A stretch of DNA of 64,000 nucleotides from Nocardia sp. BMG51109 (GTDB lineage Bacteria; Actinomycetota; Actinomycetes; Mycobacteriales; Mycobacteriaceae): positions 1-64,000 of the forward strand of contig NZ_JAFQ01000003.1 in the NCBI RefSeq assembly GCF_000526215.1, written 5' to 3'. Numbering within the stretch: the stretch's first letter is position 1; each line of letters begins with the position of its first letter. Positions 1-8,207 of this stretch are shown here, piece by piece. Under the pieces are notes generated by a model that was not told where the DNA came from, made no database searches, and saw nothing but the letters and a program-made list of their open reading frames with translations. The position numbers and the translations under genes were made by a program.

Positions 1-168
1 CGCGGGCACAGGGTGTGGCACGGGTGATCCTGCAGACCGGGCACCTTCAGCCGGACGCGCGTTCGCTTCTACCGGCGCAGCGGATACCACCGCATCCCGA
101 TCTTCCCGCCGTACGAGGTGCTGCCACTGTCCCACTGCTTCGCCAAGGACCTGGCCCGACCGGAGTAG
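1..168 (+). pseudogene. GNAT acetyltransferase, C-terminal end, frameshifted and cut by window start
   Basis: Only the 3' end is present. The first reading frame gives ARVILQTGHLQPDA, and a second frame, one base off, continues RFYRRSGYHRIPIFPPYE and ends with HCFAKDLARPE and a TAG at 166-168. The glycine-rich turn followed by 'FYRRSGY' and the proline-rich tail are typical of the last strand of GNAT-fold N-acetyltransferases. The break lies near base 58-62 and is one of several frameshifts in the first 2.8 kb, so a sequencing error at a contig end is as likely as true decay. The substrate cannot be told. Confidence 0.6.
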
Positions 169-181
169 CCCGACCGGAGTA
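154..181. repeat. 14-bp tandem duplication over the GNAT stop codon
   Basis: GCCCGACCGGAGTA occurs twice back to back (154-167, 168-181), so the TAG stop is duplicated. Perfect copies suggest recent slippage or an assembly artefact. Confidence 0.85.
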
Positions 182-203
182 GGCGGGACGTACTCGAGTG
201 TCG

Positions 204-260
204 GCGTGCTCGAACCTCGCGGGTGTGCCCGAATCTTGCGGGTGTGCTCGAGTCTCGCGG
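204..260. repeat. Three imperfect 19-bp tandem repeats between convergent genes
   Basis: Units lie at 204-222, 223-241 and 242-260 and follow the pattern GtGTGCtCGAatCTcGCGG with two to four differences each. They sit in the gap between the GNAT stop and the rhodanese stop. No dyad strong enough for a terminator was seen. Confidence 0.75.
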
Positions 261-291
261 GTGTTCGGTCGATGCGCTGCGGGCTCGAATT

Positions 292-737
292 CTACTGCTG
301 CACCGGGTGTTCCGTGGGATCGCGGCCGTCGGCATCGCTCCCGCCGTCGACCGGAAGACCCGCCGCCTTCCAGGCCCGGAACCCGCCGGCCAGGTCGGTG
401 GCCCGCGCCAGCCCGAGCTGCCGCCACCGTGGCGGCGGCGAGGCTGGAGGCGTAGCCCTCGTTGCACACGATCACCACGGCGGTGTCGCCGGTCAGGCCC
501 GGCAGCCGATGGTCGCCCGCGGGGTCGAGCCGCCACTCCAGCACGATGCGTTCGATCGCCAGCGCGCCCGGAATCGTCCCCTCCGCCTTGCGGTTCGATT
601 CCGGCCGGATATCGGACCACCAGTGCGCCGGACGCCTGCGACTCGGCCGCCTGTCGCGGGTCGAGGCGGTCCAGACCGGCTCGGGCGCGCCCGAGCAGCT
701 GCTCGACGTTCAGTACCGGTTCGTCGTTCGTGCTCAT
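292..737 (-). pseudogene. Rhodanese-like sulfurtransferase, frameshifted
   Basis: The ATG at 737-735 opens MSTNDEPVLNVEQLLGRARA, then RLDPRQAAESQASGALVV. After a frame change the protein continues with ERIVLEWRLDP, DTAVVIVCNEGYASSLAAA and, after a second change, FRAWKAAGLPVDGG, ending at a TAG at 294-292. CNEGYASS is the rhodanese active-site loop with its catalytic Cys, and FRAWKAAGLPV is the typical rhodanese C-terminus. It lies directly downstream of the cysteine dioxygenase gene on the same strand, a known pairing in sulfur oxidation, where the sulfurtransferase would handle sulfane sulfur. At least two frameshifts break it; whether these are real or sequencing errors cannot be decided here. 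Confidence 0.75.
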
Positions 738-766
738 ATGCCCTCGAAACTCATATGCCCTCGAAA
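733..766. repeat. 17-bp perfect tandem duplication at the CDO/rhodanese junction
   Basis: CTCATATGCCCTCGAAA occurs at 733-749 and 750-766. Read on the minus strand each copy holds a GAGGG-like ribosome site and ATATGA. With one copy only, the CDO stop TGA would overlap the rhodanese ATG; the duplication separates them. Confidence 0.85.
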
Positions 767-1294
767 TCGTCGAGCGAGTGGTATTCCCGCACGGGCTGCA
801 ACGGTGGTGAGTAGGCGTGCACCGAGGCGGCCGGGCGGGTGGTGGCTGGGGTTGCGCACCCAGTGTGCCCGTTGCGGGCCGAAGGCGACGGGTTTCACCG
901 GCGCGCCACCGTGCGTCGCGGACCGCGTTACCGGGATGGCGATACTGCTCGTCGAGTTGGCCGACGGTCACGGTGAACGCCCCCGACGCGCCGCCGTGGT
1001 CGTGCGGTTCGGTGCCCTGGCCCGGTCCCCACGACAGGCAGCCACAATTCGACCACCCATGGTGAGACCCCAGGCCGGCTCCACCACCGCTGCCCGGTGC
1101 CGGAAATCGGACGAATGTCCAGCAGGGGAGTGGGCCAGTTGATCGGCCACCGCCGCGGTCAGCTCGGCGCAGCTCGGCCGGTGACCAGAGCGTGCGCTCC
1201 GGGTGGATTGAGCTCGTGCAGCAGGCGGAACGTCCACGTCCGGGTGGATGTCCTTGGCGTGCTTGAGATTCACCGGCAGTGATGACGTGGTCAA
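751..1294 (-). pseudogene. Cysteine dioxygenase family protein, multiply frameshifted
   Basis: Cysteine dioxygenase oxidises L-cysteine to cysteine sulfinate with a mononuclear iron. Pieces visible in different frames are LPVNLKHAKDIHPDVDV, LLHELNPP, SPAELTAAVADQLAHS, GTEPHDHGGASGAFTVTVGQ, LDEQYRHPGNAVRDARWRAG, a piece with RAHWVRN and the end PVREYHSLDDFEGI with stop TGA at 753-751. HDHGG supplies the two-His iron motif of the cupin and the later RAHW the third His. The likely start is a TTG at 1294-1292 with GAGGAG (1304-1299 on the minus strand) four bases upstream, giving MTTSSLPVNL. At least four frame changes occur. The gene is divergent from the SAM-riboswitch operon and pairs with the rhodanese gene below it. 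Confidence 0.75.
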
Positions 1295-1304
1295 AGGGCT
1301 CCTC

Positions 1305-1380
1305 GACGACGTTGACGGACAGGGACGACGGTGACGGACAGGGACGACGTTGACGGGACGGGACGACGTTGACGGACAGG
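1305..1380. repeat. Four 19-bp tandem repeats upstream of the CDO gene
   Basis: Units at 1305-1323, 1324-1342, 1343-1361 and 1362-1380 match GACGACGTTGACGGACAGG with 0 to 2 changes. The block starts right behind the ribosome site of the minus-strand CDO gene and so lies in its 5' leader or promoter. Confidence 0.9.
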
Positions 1381-1559
1381 AGTGCGGGGCCGGGTGGCGT
1401 CCCGTCGCACGAATTATCCGGCGGCGGCGCGGATCTGCCACCGCGTCACGATCAGCGCGAGCAAAACCCTCCGTCGGCGCGAAAACCGGCCCCGGCAAGA
1501 ATTGGATTCAGCGCGATCGAGAATGCAGACGCCGGGGCGAGCGCGGTTTAGCGTCATGT

Positions 1560-1658
1560 TCCGGCCATCCAGAGCGACCGAGAGACCCGGCTCGACGACG
1601 TCGCAGCAACCCCCCGGCTCTCGGGTGTGGGTGCTACCGCCGGGGACCGATGGAGGGA
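1560..1658 (+). promoter_or_regulatory. SAM-I (S-box) riboswitch
   Basis: The conserved S-box core is visible in order: CCATCCAGAG at 1565, CGACCGAGAGACC, GGCTCGACGACGTCGCAGCA with following ACC, a CCCCGGCTCTCGGG hairpin region, GGTGCTACCGCC near 1630 and ACCGATGG near 1647. P1 pairs CCATC (1565-1569) with GATGG (1649-1653). The Shine-Dalgarno GGAGG (1652-1656) overlaps the 3' side of P1, so SAM binding would hide the ribosome site of the ATG at 1670. S-box RNAs sense S-adenosylmethionine and shut off methionine and cysteine uptake and synthesis genes, which fits the transporter genes below. Secondary structure was judged by eye only. Confidence 0.85.
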
Positions 1659-1669
1659 TCGATCGACGT

Positions 1670-2625
1670 ATGAGCACCGTGGCAGCACCGGCGCCGAGCG
1701 GGCATCGGACGCGGCAGGGGAGGGACGTCCTGCCGGTAGCACGCACCTGGCATCCGTGGCCGCTGGGTGGGTGGCGGCGGTGGCGCTCGTGCTGGTGGCG
1801 CAGTTCGTGCACGGCCTGGTCACCAATCCGGGCTGGGACTGGCCGACCTTCGGTGCGTACTTCACCGCGGACTCGGTGCTGCGGGCGCTGCGGCTGACGA
1901 TCGAGCTGAACCTGCTGGGGCACCCTGCTCGGCCTTCGCGCTCGGCATCGGCCTCGCCATCGGCAGGTTGTCGAACAATCCTGTGCTACAGGTCATTTCG
2001 TGGGGTCTACATCTGGGCGTTCAGGTCCATCCCGCTGATCGTGCAGCTGCTGTTTCTGGTTCAATATCGCCTATCTCTACCGCACGCTGAGCCTCGGCGT
2101 CCCGTTCGGCCCGGCCGTGTACACCTTCGACGTGAACGGCGTGATCAGCGGATTCACCGCCGCCCGTCATCGGTTTGGCGCTGCATCAGGCGGCGTATTC
2201 GGCCGAGATCATCCGGGCGGGGATCATCTCGGTGGATCCGGGGCAGGTGGAGGCGGCCAAATCGCTGGGCCTGCCGTGGCGGCGGCAGTTCTTCACCATC
2301 GTCGCCCCGCAGGGCCATGCGCGGCATCCTGCCGAATGCGGTGAACGAGATCATCAGCCTGTTCAAGGGCACCTCGATCGTCTCCGTGATGGCGATCGCC
2401 GAGCTGTTCTACCAGGTGCAGGTGATCTTCGGCCGCAACGGCCGGGTGGTGCCGCTGCTCATGGTGGCCACCGTCTGGTACATCGTGCTGACCACGGTCC
2501 TGACCGTCGTCCAGTACTACATCGAGCGATATTTCGCGAAAGGCAGTGAGCGCGAACTTCCCCCGACGCCGTGGCAGCGCGTGCGCCGGAAGATCGCCGA
2601 GATCACGACACAGGAGCGGCGATGA
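1670..2625 (+). pseudogene. Polar amino acid ABC transporter permease, frameshifted
   Basis: The start ATG follows the riboswitch. Segments in alternating frames read MSTVAAPAPSG, then WVAAVALVLVAQFVHGL, LRALRLTIELNLLG, FALGIGLAIGRLSNNPVLQV, FRSIPLIVQLLF, ALHQAAYSAEIIRAGIISVD with PGQVEAAKSLGLPW, and the last intact frame from AMRGILPNAVNEIISLFKGT to the stop at 2623-2625. The EAAKSLGL...P block is the EAA loop that docks the ATPase in HisM/GlnP-type permeases. At least five frame changes within 950 bases break the frame. The substrate is probably methionine, cystine or a related sulfur compound, because a SAM riboswitch precedes it. The stop overlaps the ATPase start by four bases. Confidence 0.75.
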
Positions 2626-3406
2626 CGACAGGGCGGGGAAACGGCCGAGTACGCGCTCGAATTACGGGGCGTGCGTAAGTCTTTCGGTCACGACGAGGTG
2701 CTGCGCGGCGTCGACCTCGCCGTGCGTCCGGGCGAGGTGACCGCCGTGCTCGGGGCCGTCCGGCTCGGGGAAATCCACCCTGCTGCGGGTGATCAACCAT
2801 CTGGAGAAGGTGGACGCCGGCACCGTGCGGGTGGGCGGCGAGCTCGTCGGCTACCGGCGCAAGGGCGCGAAACTGCACGAGCTGAGCGAGCGGGAGGTCC
2901 TGCGGCAGCGGTCGCGGATCGGGTTCGTCTTCCAGGATTTCAATCTGTTCCCGCATCTCACGGTGCTCGCGAATGTCGCCCTCGCACCCGTGGGCGCGCA
3001 GGGGCGCGGCCGGAACGAGGTGGAGGGTGAGGCGATCGCCCTGCTGGAACGGGTCGGGCTGGCGGACAAGGCCGAGTCCTATCCGAGGCAGCTGTCCGGC
3101 GGTCAGCAGCAGCGGGTGGCGATCGCCCGGGCGCTGGCGCTGCGGCCGCGCGTCGTGCTGTTCGACGAGCCGACCTCGGCGCTGGACCCGGAACTCGTCG
3201 GCGAGGTCCTGGACGTGATCCGCACCCTGGCCCACGACGGAGCGACGCTGGTGATCGTCACCCACGAGGTCGGGTTCGCCCGCGAGATCGCCGACACCGT
3301 CGTGCTTCTCGACGCCGGGCGGATCGTCGAGCAGGGCCCGCCGATGGAAGTGCTCGACAACCCCGCCCATCCCCGCACGAAAGCCTTTCTGGCCCACGTG
3401 CTCTGA
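2622..3406 (+). pseudogene. Amino acid ABC transporter ATP-binding protein, frameshifted near its N-terminus
   Basis: The ATG at 2622 overlaps the permease stop. One base change of frame near 2640 leads into ALELRGVRKSFGHDEVLRGV; a second, inside the Walker A at about 2754-2762, turns the expected GPSGSGKST into a split motif (VLGA then RLGEIHP in one frame, SGKSTLL missing until the frame is restored at about 2770). From 2789 the frame is clean: MINHLEKVDAG, Q-loop FVFQDFNLFPH, signature LSGGQQQRVAIARAL, Walker B VVLFDEPTSALDP and switch His in VTHEVGFA. It would power uptake with the permease above. An extra G in a G/C run is the simplest cause of the Walker A break, so sequencing error is plausible. 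Confidence 0.75.
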
Positions 3407-3450
3407 GCTTCGTCGAGTACGTACCGATTCCGGATGTAAAGGACACGACC

Positions 3451-4431
3451 ATGTTTCCAGCCCGCCACGGCCGAGGTGTCGCCGCATGGGCCGCAGTACT
3501 GACGACCGCGGCACTGCTGGCCGGTGCGTGCGGCAACGGCGAGAACATCGACGAGGTCCGCACGGTGGAGGGACAGACCTTCGACCTGTCTCCGGAACAG
3601 TCCGGCAGGGTGCGCGCGGACAAGGTCGATGCCATCGCGGCGCAGGTGCCGCAGGCCATCCGCGACCGCGGCACGCTGGTGGTCACCGGATCCTCCCAGA
3701 CCGGTCCGCCCTTGCGGTTCTACGCCAGTGACGACCGCACCATCGTCGGCTCGGAGGTCGATTTCGCCTATCTGGTCGCCGACATCCTCGGGCTGAAGCC
3801 GGAGGTGACCGCCGCGGACTGGTCGCAGAACTTCGTCCGGATCGATTCGGGCGAGGTGGACGCGTTCATATCCAATGTGACGGTTACCGAGGAACGTAAG
3901 GAGAAGTACGACTTCGCCACCTACCGGCTGGACACTATCGCCCTGGAGGTGGCGAAGGACGCCGACTGGGCGATGCCCGACCGGAAGTCGCTGGCGGGCA
4001 AGCGAATCGGCGTGGGAGCGGGCACCAACCAGGAACAGCTGCTGGTCGAATGGAACACGCGCAACGTGGCCGAGGGCCTGCCCGCCATCGATATCGCCTA
4101 CTACCAGCAGCAGACCGACTACTACCTGGCGCTGGCCTCGCGCCGCATCGACGGATTCCTGGGGCCGAACCCGGTGGCCGTCTACCATTCGGCGACCTCC
4201 GGCGAAACGAAGATCGCCGCAACGTACTCCGGCGCCGGCGACGCACTCCAGGCCGAGATCGCGGTGCTCACCAAGAAGGACAACGGCCTCAACGGCGCCG
4301 TGCACGCGGCCCTGCAGCACGCCCTCGACACCGGTGTCTACCAGAAGGTCCTCGACCGCTGGGGCCTGCGGAGCGAGGCCGTGCAGCAGTCGCGGATCAA
4401 TCCGGTGGGACTGCCGAGGCGGGCCGGGTGA
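3451..4431 (+). CDS. Amino acid ABC transporter substrate-binding lipoprotein
   Basis: This 326-residue protein starts with a lipoprotein signal (hydrophobic AAWAAVLTTAALLAGAC; lipobox LAGA-C27), so it would be lipid-anchored outside the membrane. The rest looks like a family 3 extracellular solute-binding protein: GTLVVTGSSQTGPPLRFYAS near 70-90, GSEVDFAYLVADILGLK, VDAFISNVTVTEERKEKYDF and a C-terminal VYQKVLDRWGL. It lies 44 bases after the ATPase and completes a binding-protein-dependent importer. It is the first gene of the operon without a frameshift. Ligand is inferred, not seen: a sulfur amino acid is likely because of the SAM riboswitch upstream. Confidence 0.9.
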   Translation: MFPARHGRGVAAWAAVLTTAALLAGACGNGENIDEVRTVEGQTFDLSPEQSGRVRADKVDAIAAQVPQAIRDRGTLVVTGSSQTGPPLRFYASDDRTIVGSEVDFAYLVADILGLKPEVTAADWSQNFVRIDSGEVDAFISNVTVTEERKEKYDFATYRLDTIALEVAKDADWAMPDRKSLAGKRIGVGAGTNQEQLLVEWNTRNVAEGLPAIDIAYYQQQTDYYLALASRRIDGFLGPNPVAVYHSATSGETKIAATYSGAGDALQAEIAVLTKKDNGLNGAVHAALQHALDTGVYQKVLDRWGLRSEAVQQSRINPVGLPRRAG

Positions 4432-4435
4432 CGCC

Positions 4436-5515
4436 ATGAAATTCCTGCTGCTGACACTGATTACGCATCAACCCGACCCGGTGACGGGCGCCACCGAATC
4501 TCCCGCGCAACGGCTGCGCCGGGTGGTCGACAGCGCCCGGCTGGCCGAGGAACTGGGCTACGACGGCTTCGCCGTGGGTGAGCGGCACGAGGATCCGTTC
4601 CTGTCCTCCGCGCCGCCGGTGGTGCTCAGCCATATCGCGGCCCTCACCTCGCGTATTGCCCTGTTCACCGGCGTGACCACGCTGAGCCTGCTCGATCCGG
4701 TGCGGGCCTTCGAGGACTACTCGACGCTGGACAACCTGTCCGAGGGCAGGCTGGAGCTGATCATCGGTAAGGGCAACGGCGCCGCGCAGGCACGGCTGTT
4801 CCACGTGACGGCCGAGGACCAATGGGATCGCAATCGCGAAGGGTACGAGCTGTTCCGGCGGCTGTGGGCGGGCGAGAGCGTGACCTGGTCCGGCCGGTTC
4901 CGGCCGCCGCTGTCCGACGCCAAGGCGCTGCCGCGGCCGCTGCAACCGCGACTGCGGATCTGGCACGGCAGTGCCACCAGCCGGGACTCCGTGGAATTGG
5001 CCGCGCGGCAGGGTGATCCGGTGTTCTCGGCGAATGTGACCTACCCGGTGGAGCCCTATGCGGAGCTGGTCGCGCACTATCGCGAGCGCTGGGCGGCCCA
5101 CGGGCACGATCCGGCCGAGGCCCTGGTCGGCGCGGGCACCGCCGGACTCTACGTGGCGCGGGAGTCGCAGGATGCGCTCGCGGCCTACCGCCCGATCTTC
5201 GAGGCGCGCCGGGCGGTGTCCCGGAAGTTCGGCACGCCGGCGGTTTTCGAGACGCTGGAAGATTTCGTGGAGCGCAGCTCGGCGCTGGTGGGCAGCCCGC
5301 AGCAGGTGCTGGACAAGGTCGGGCTCTACCACGAGGCGCTGGGGCACGAGGTGATCCATATGAGTGCCGACAGCGATGGTCTCACCGAGAAGCAGCATCG
5401 CGAAAGCCTCGAGCTGTTCCAGTCCGAGGTGGCGCCGGAGCTGCGCCGCCGCATTCCGAGCAGGCCGATCGGCGCGAACCGCCATACCTCCGATGTCTTG
5501 GGAGATCATCGATGA
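4436..5515 (+). CDS. LLM-class flavin-dependent monooxygenase
   Basis: A luciferase-like (bacterial TIM-barrel) FMN-dependent monooxygenase of 359 residues. Features are the N-terminal strand MKFLLLTLITHQ, AEELGYDGFAVGERHEDPF, the LFTGVTTLSLLDPVRAFEDY segment and SEGRLELIIGKGNG typical of the family. The start ATG at 4436 follows the lipoprotein stop by four bases, and its stop TGA overlaps the next ATG (5512). Being sandwiched between two importers under a SAM riboswitch suggests it cleaves or oxidises an imported organosulfur compound, as YtmO/YtnJ are thought to do beside the TcyJKLMN cystine importer of Bacillus subtilis. That role is inference. Confidence 0.85.
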   Translation: MKFLLLTLITHQPDPVTGATESPAQRLRRVVDSARLAEELGYDGFAVGERHEDPFLSSAPPVVLSHIAALTSRIALFTGVTTLSLLDPVRAFEDYSTLDNLSEGRLELIIGKGNGAAQARLFHVTAEDQWDRNREGYELFRRLWAGESVTWSGRFRPPLSDAKALPRPLQPRLRIWHGSATSRDSVELAARQGDPVFSANVTYPVEPYAELVAHYRERWAAHGHDPAEALVGAGTAGLYVARESQDALAAYRPIFEARRAVSRKFGTPAVFETLEDFVERSSALVGSPQQVLDKVGLYHEALGHEVIHMSADSDGLTEKQHRESLELFQSEVAPELRRRIPSRPIGANRHTSDVLGDHR

Positions 5516-7116
5516 AAGCCCTTGCGGCCCTGATCACTACGCTCGCGGCGACGGTAGCGCTGGCGGGCTGTGGTGTCGACTCCGGTGCCGGTGGCGACGC
5601 GGGCCCGCCGCGGCCCGGCGGCACCGTGCACTACGGCCTGTCGCTGGCGCCGACCTGCTCGGATCCGGCCCAGTCCAGTACCAACCAGACCCTGTACGTC
5701 ACCCGGCAGATCGTCGACTCGCTGACCGACCAGGATCCCGCGACCGGCGAGATCCGGCCCTGGCTGGCCGACCGCTGGGAGGTGAGTCCGGACGCCCGGA
5801 CGTTCACCTTCCACCTGCATCCGGGAGTCACCTTCAGCGACGGCACCGCCCTCACCGCGACATCGGTGCAGAAGAACTTCGACGCCGTCGTGAACACTCT
5901 CACCGGGGCGAAGGCCCCTTTGGCGGCAAGCTATCTGGCCGGGTACACCGGGACCACGGTGCCCGATCCGCTCACCGCCGAGGTGCGGTTCGCCGAGCCC
6001 AACGCGCAGTTCCTGCAGGCATCGTCGACGCCGCAGTTGGGCATACTGTCGGAGGCCACCACCGCGAAGCCGGCCGAGCAACGCTGCCTCGGTGACGACA
6101 TCGGCAGCGGGCCGTTCGTGTACACCGACTACCGGCAGGGCAGTTCTGCGACGCTGGCCAAGCGCGCCGGATACGACTGGGGCTCGGCGGTGTTCGGCCA
6201 TCGGGGTGAGGCGTACCTGGACGGCATCGAGTTCCGCGTGGTGCCGGAGTCGGGGGTGCGGACCGGCAGCCTCTCGTCCGGGCAGCTCGACGCGATCAGC
6301 GACGCACTGCCACAGGATGTTCCGCTGATCGAGGGATCGGGCGGGACGGTGCAGTTCATCGCGAATCCGGGCACTCCGTTCGGGCTGCAGCCCAATGTCA
6401 CGCGCGGGCCGCTGCGGGATCCCGCGGTGCGGTCGGCGTTGCGGACCGCCCTCGACCGCAGGGAACTGGTGGACACCGTGCTCGGGCCGCAGTTCCTGCC
6501 CGCGACCAGCTCGCTGGCGACGAAAACTCCGGACTACGTGGATCTTTCGGCGCTGCTGGGCAACGACCCCGACACCTCGCGCCGCACCCTGGACGCCGCC
6601 GGGTGGGTGCCCGGCGGTGACGGGATCCGGGCGAAGGACGGGCAGCGCCTGTCGTTCGAGGTGCTGTTCAGCCATGCCTTCGCCGGAAATCAGGCCATTC
6701 TCGAACTGGCCCAGCAGCAACTGCGCAAGGTCGGCGTCGAGATCGAACTGCAGCCCGCCACCGATTCGGAGTACACGGCGCGGCAGAACGCGAAGGACTT
6801 CGACGCGATCTACTACAACACCACCCGCGCCGACGGCGACATCCTGCGCACCACCTTCGGTCTCGACGGGCGCAATCTCAATGTGCGCGAGCCGATTCCG
6901 GCGCTGGATCAGGCGCTGGACGGCGAGCAGGCGACCACCGACGCCGCCGCGCGCGGGAAACTGATCGGCGACGCGCAGCGGCTGGTGCTCGACAACGGGC
7001 TGTGGATACCGACCATCGAGCTGTCGCAGGCGATCGGCGTGTCGGCGGCGGTCTCGGACCTGAAATTCGAGGCGTCGTCCCGGCTGCAGTTCTACGACAC
7101 CTGGGTACACCGATGA
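5512..7116 (+). CDS. Dipeptide/nickel-type ABC transporter substrate-binding lipoprotein
   Basis: A family 5 solute-binding protein of 534 residues, the usual length for DppA/OppA. The signal peptide MKALAALITTLAATVALAGC ends in a lipobox with Cys20. Body motifs are PGGTVHYGLSLAPTCSDPAQ, VTRQIVDSLTDQDPATGEIR with PWLADRWEVSPDARTFTFHL, GVTFSDGTALTATSVQKNFD and GSGPFVYTDYR, all diagnostic of the family. It overlaps the LLM gene before it and the permease after it by four bases each, so it is translationally coupled. The cargo may be a sulfur-containing peptide or S-conjugate. Confidence 0.9.
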   Translation: MKALAALITTLAATVALAGCGVDSGAGGDAGPPRPGGTVHYGLSLAPTCSDPAQSSTNQTLYVTRQIVDSLTDQDPATGEIRPWLADRWEVSPDARTFTFHLHPGVTFSDGTALTATSVQKNFDAVVNTLTGAKAPLAASYLAGYTGTTVPDPLTAEVRFAEPNAQFLQASSTPQLGILSEATTAKPAEQRCLGDDIGSGPFVYTDYRQGSSATLAKRAGYDWGSAVFGHRGEAYLDGIEFRVVPESGVRTGSLSSGQLDAISDALPQDVPLIEGSGGTVQFIANPGTPFGLQPNVTRGPLRDPAVRSALRTALDRRELVDTVLGPQFLPATSSLATKTPDYVDLSALLGNDPDTSRRTLDAAGWVPGGDGIRAKDGQRLSFEVLFSHAFAGNQAILELAQQQLRKVGVEIELQPATDSEYTARQNAKDFDAIYYNTTRADGDILRTTFGLDGRNLNVREPIPALDQALDGEQATTDAAARGKLIGDAQRLVLDNGLWIPTIELSQAIGVSAAVSDLKFEASSRLQFYDTWVHR

Positions 7117-8207
7117 CCCGGTACGTGTTCCTGCGGGTGGTACAGGCGGTGTTCGTGCTGTGGGCGGCGTTCACGATCTCGTTCGCGGTGCTGTATCTGC
7201 TGCCGTCGGATCCGGTGCAGCTCGCCATCGACGCCAACCCCGGCACGCCCCTGGATCCCGCCGCGATCGCGGAGACGAAGGCGCGGTACGGGCTGGATCG
7301 TCCGCTGCTGGAACAGTATTGGACGGCGCTGACGCACGCCGTGCAGGGTGATCTGGGGCGTTCGCTGGCGACCGGGCAGACAGTGACCGGCGCGTTCGGC
7401 GAGGCCCTGCCGTCCACGCTGGCTCTCGCCGGTCTGAGCCTGGTGCTGGCGGTCGTATTCGGTGGCGCCCTGGCGGTCGCGGCGGCGTATACGCAGCGTC
7501 CGTGGTTGCGTTCGCTGCTCACCTCGGTGCCGCCGGTGGGCGCCGCGATGCCCACGTTCTGGGTGGGACTGCTGCTGTTGCAGTTGTTTTCGTTTCGGCT
7601 GCGGCTGGTTCCGGCGTTCGGTGGTGCCGGGCTGAACGGGACGATCCTGCCTGCCGTGACGCTGGCCGTTCCGGTGGGCGCGGTCATCGCGCAGGTGCTC
7701 TACAGCGGTCTGTCGGCCACGTGGCGGCAGCCGTTCATCGATGTGGCCTTCGCCAAGGGGGCCTCGCGCTGGTGGGTGCAGCGGCGGCACGTGCTGCGCG
7801 CGGCCGTCGGGCCCGCGCTGACCGTGGCCGGGGTGTGGGTCGGCGTCGTGCTGGCCGGCTCCGTGGTGGTCGAGACGGTATTCGCGCGGGCGGGCGTGGG
7901 GCGTCTCACCCAGACCGCGGTGCAGGCCCAGGACGTACCGATCGTGCAGGGGGTCGTGGTGTTCACGGCGCTCGCCTTCGTGCTGGTGAACCTGGTGGTG
8001 GACTTGATGTATCCGCTGCTGGATCCGCGGGTCGCCGCGACTGCCGGAGTTGGTTCGGCGAAGGCGCGTCCGTCGTTCCGGCGGGCGTTCGGCCGGAATC
8101 CCCGGACGGTGCCGGAGAAGGAGCCGAGGGAGGACGGATTGATGTCTGGGTCGTGCACGCGGTGGCGAGCCGCGGTAGGTCGGCGGGGAGGGCGCGCTGA
8201 TGACTGA
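7113..8207 (+). CDS. Dipeptide-type ABC transporter permease (DppB-like)
   Basis: A 364-residue inner-membrane permease. It opens MTRYVFLRVVQAVFVLWAAF, the standard DppB first helix, then has the cytoplasm-distal YGLDRPLLEQYWTALTHAVQ block, LGRSLATGQTV, several hydrophobic helices and the EAA-like AFAKGASRWWVQRRHVLRAA segment that contacts the ATPase. The last 50 residues after DLMYPLLDPRV are extra and Arg-rich, longer than the usual 310-340 residues. ATG overlaps the binding-protein stop, and its own end overlaps the next gene by eight bases. Confidence 0.9.
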   Translation: MTRYVFLRVVQAVFVLWAAFTISFAVLYLLPSDPVQLAIDANPGTPLDPAAIAETKARYGLDRPLLEQYWTALTHAVQGDLGRSLATGQTVTGAFGEALPSTLALAGLSLVLAVVFGGALAVAAAYTQRPWLRSLLTSVPPVGAAMPTFWVGLLLLQLFSFRLRLVPAFGGAGLNGTILPAVTLAVPVGAVIAQVLYSGLSATWRQPFIDVAFAKGASRWWVQRRHVLRAAVGPALTVAGVWVGVVLAGSVVVETVFARAGVGRLTQTAVQAQDVPIVQGVVVFTALAFVLVNLVVDLMYPLLDPRVAATAGVGSAKARPSFRRAFGRNPRTVPEKEPREDGLMSGSCTRWRAAVGRRGGRADD

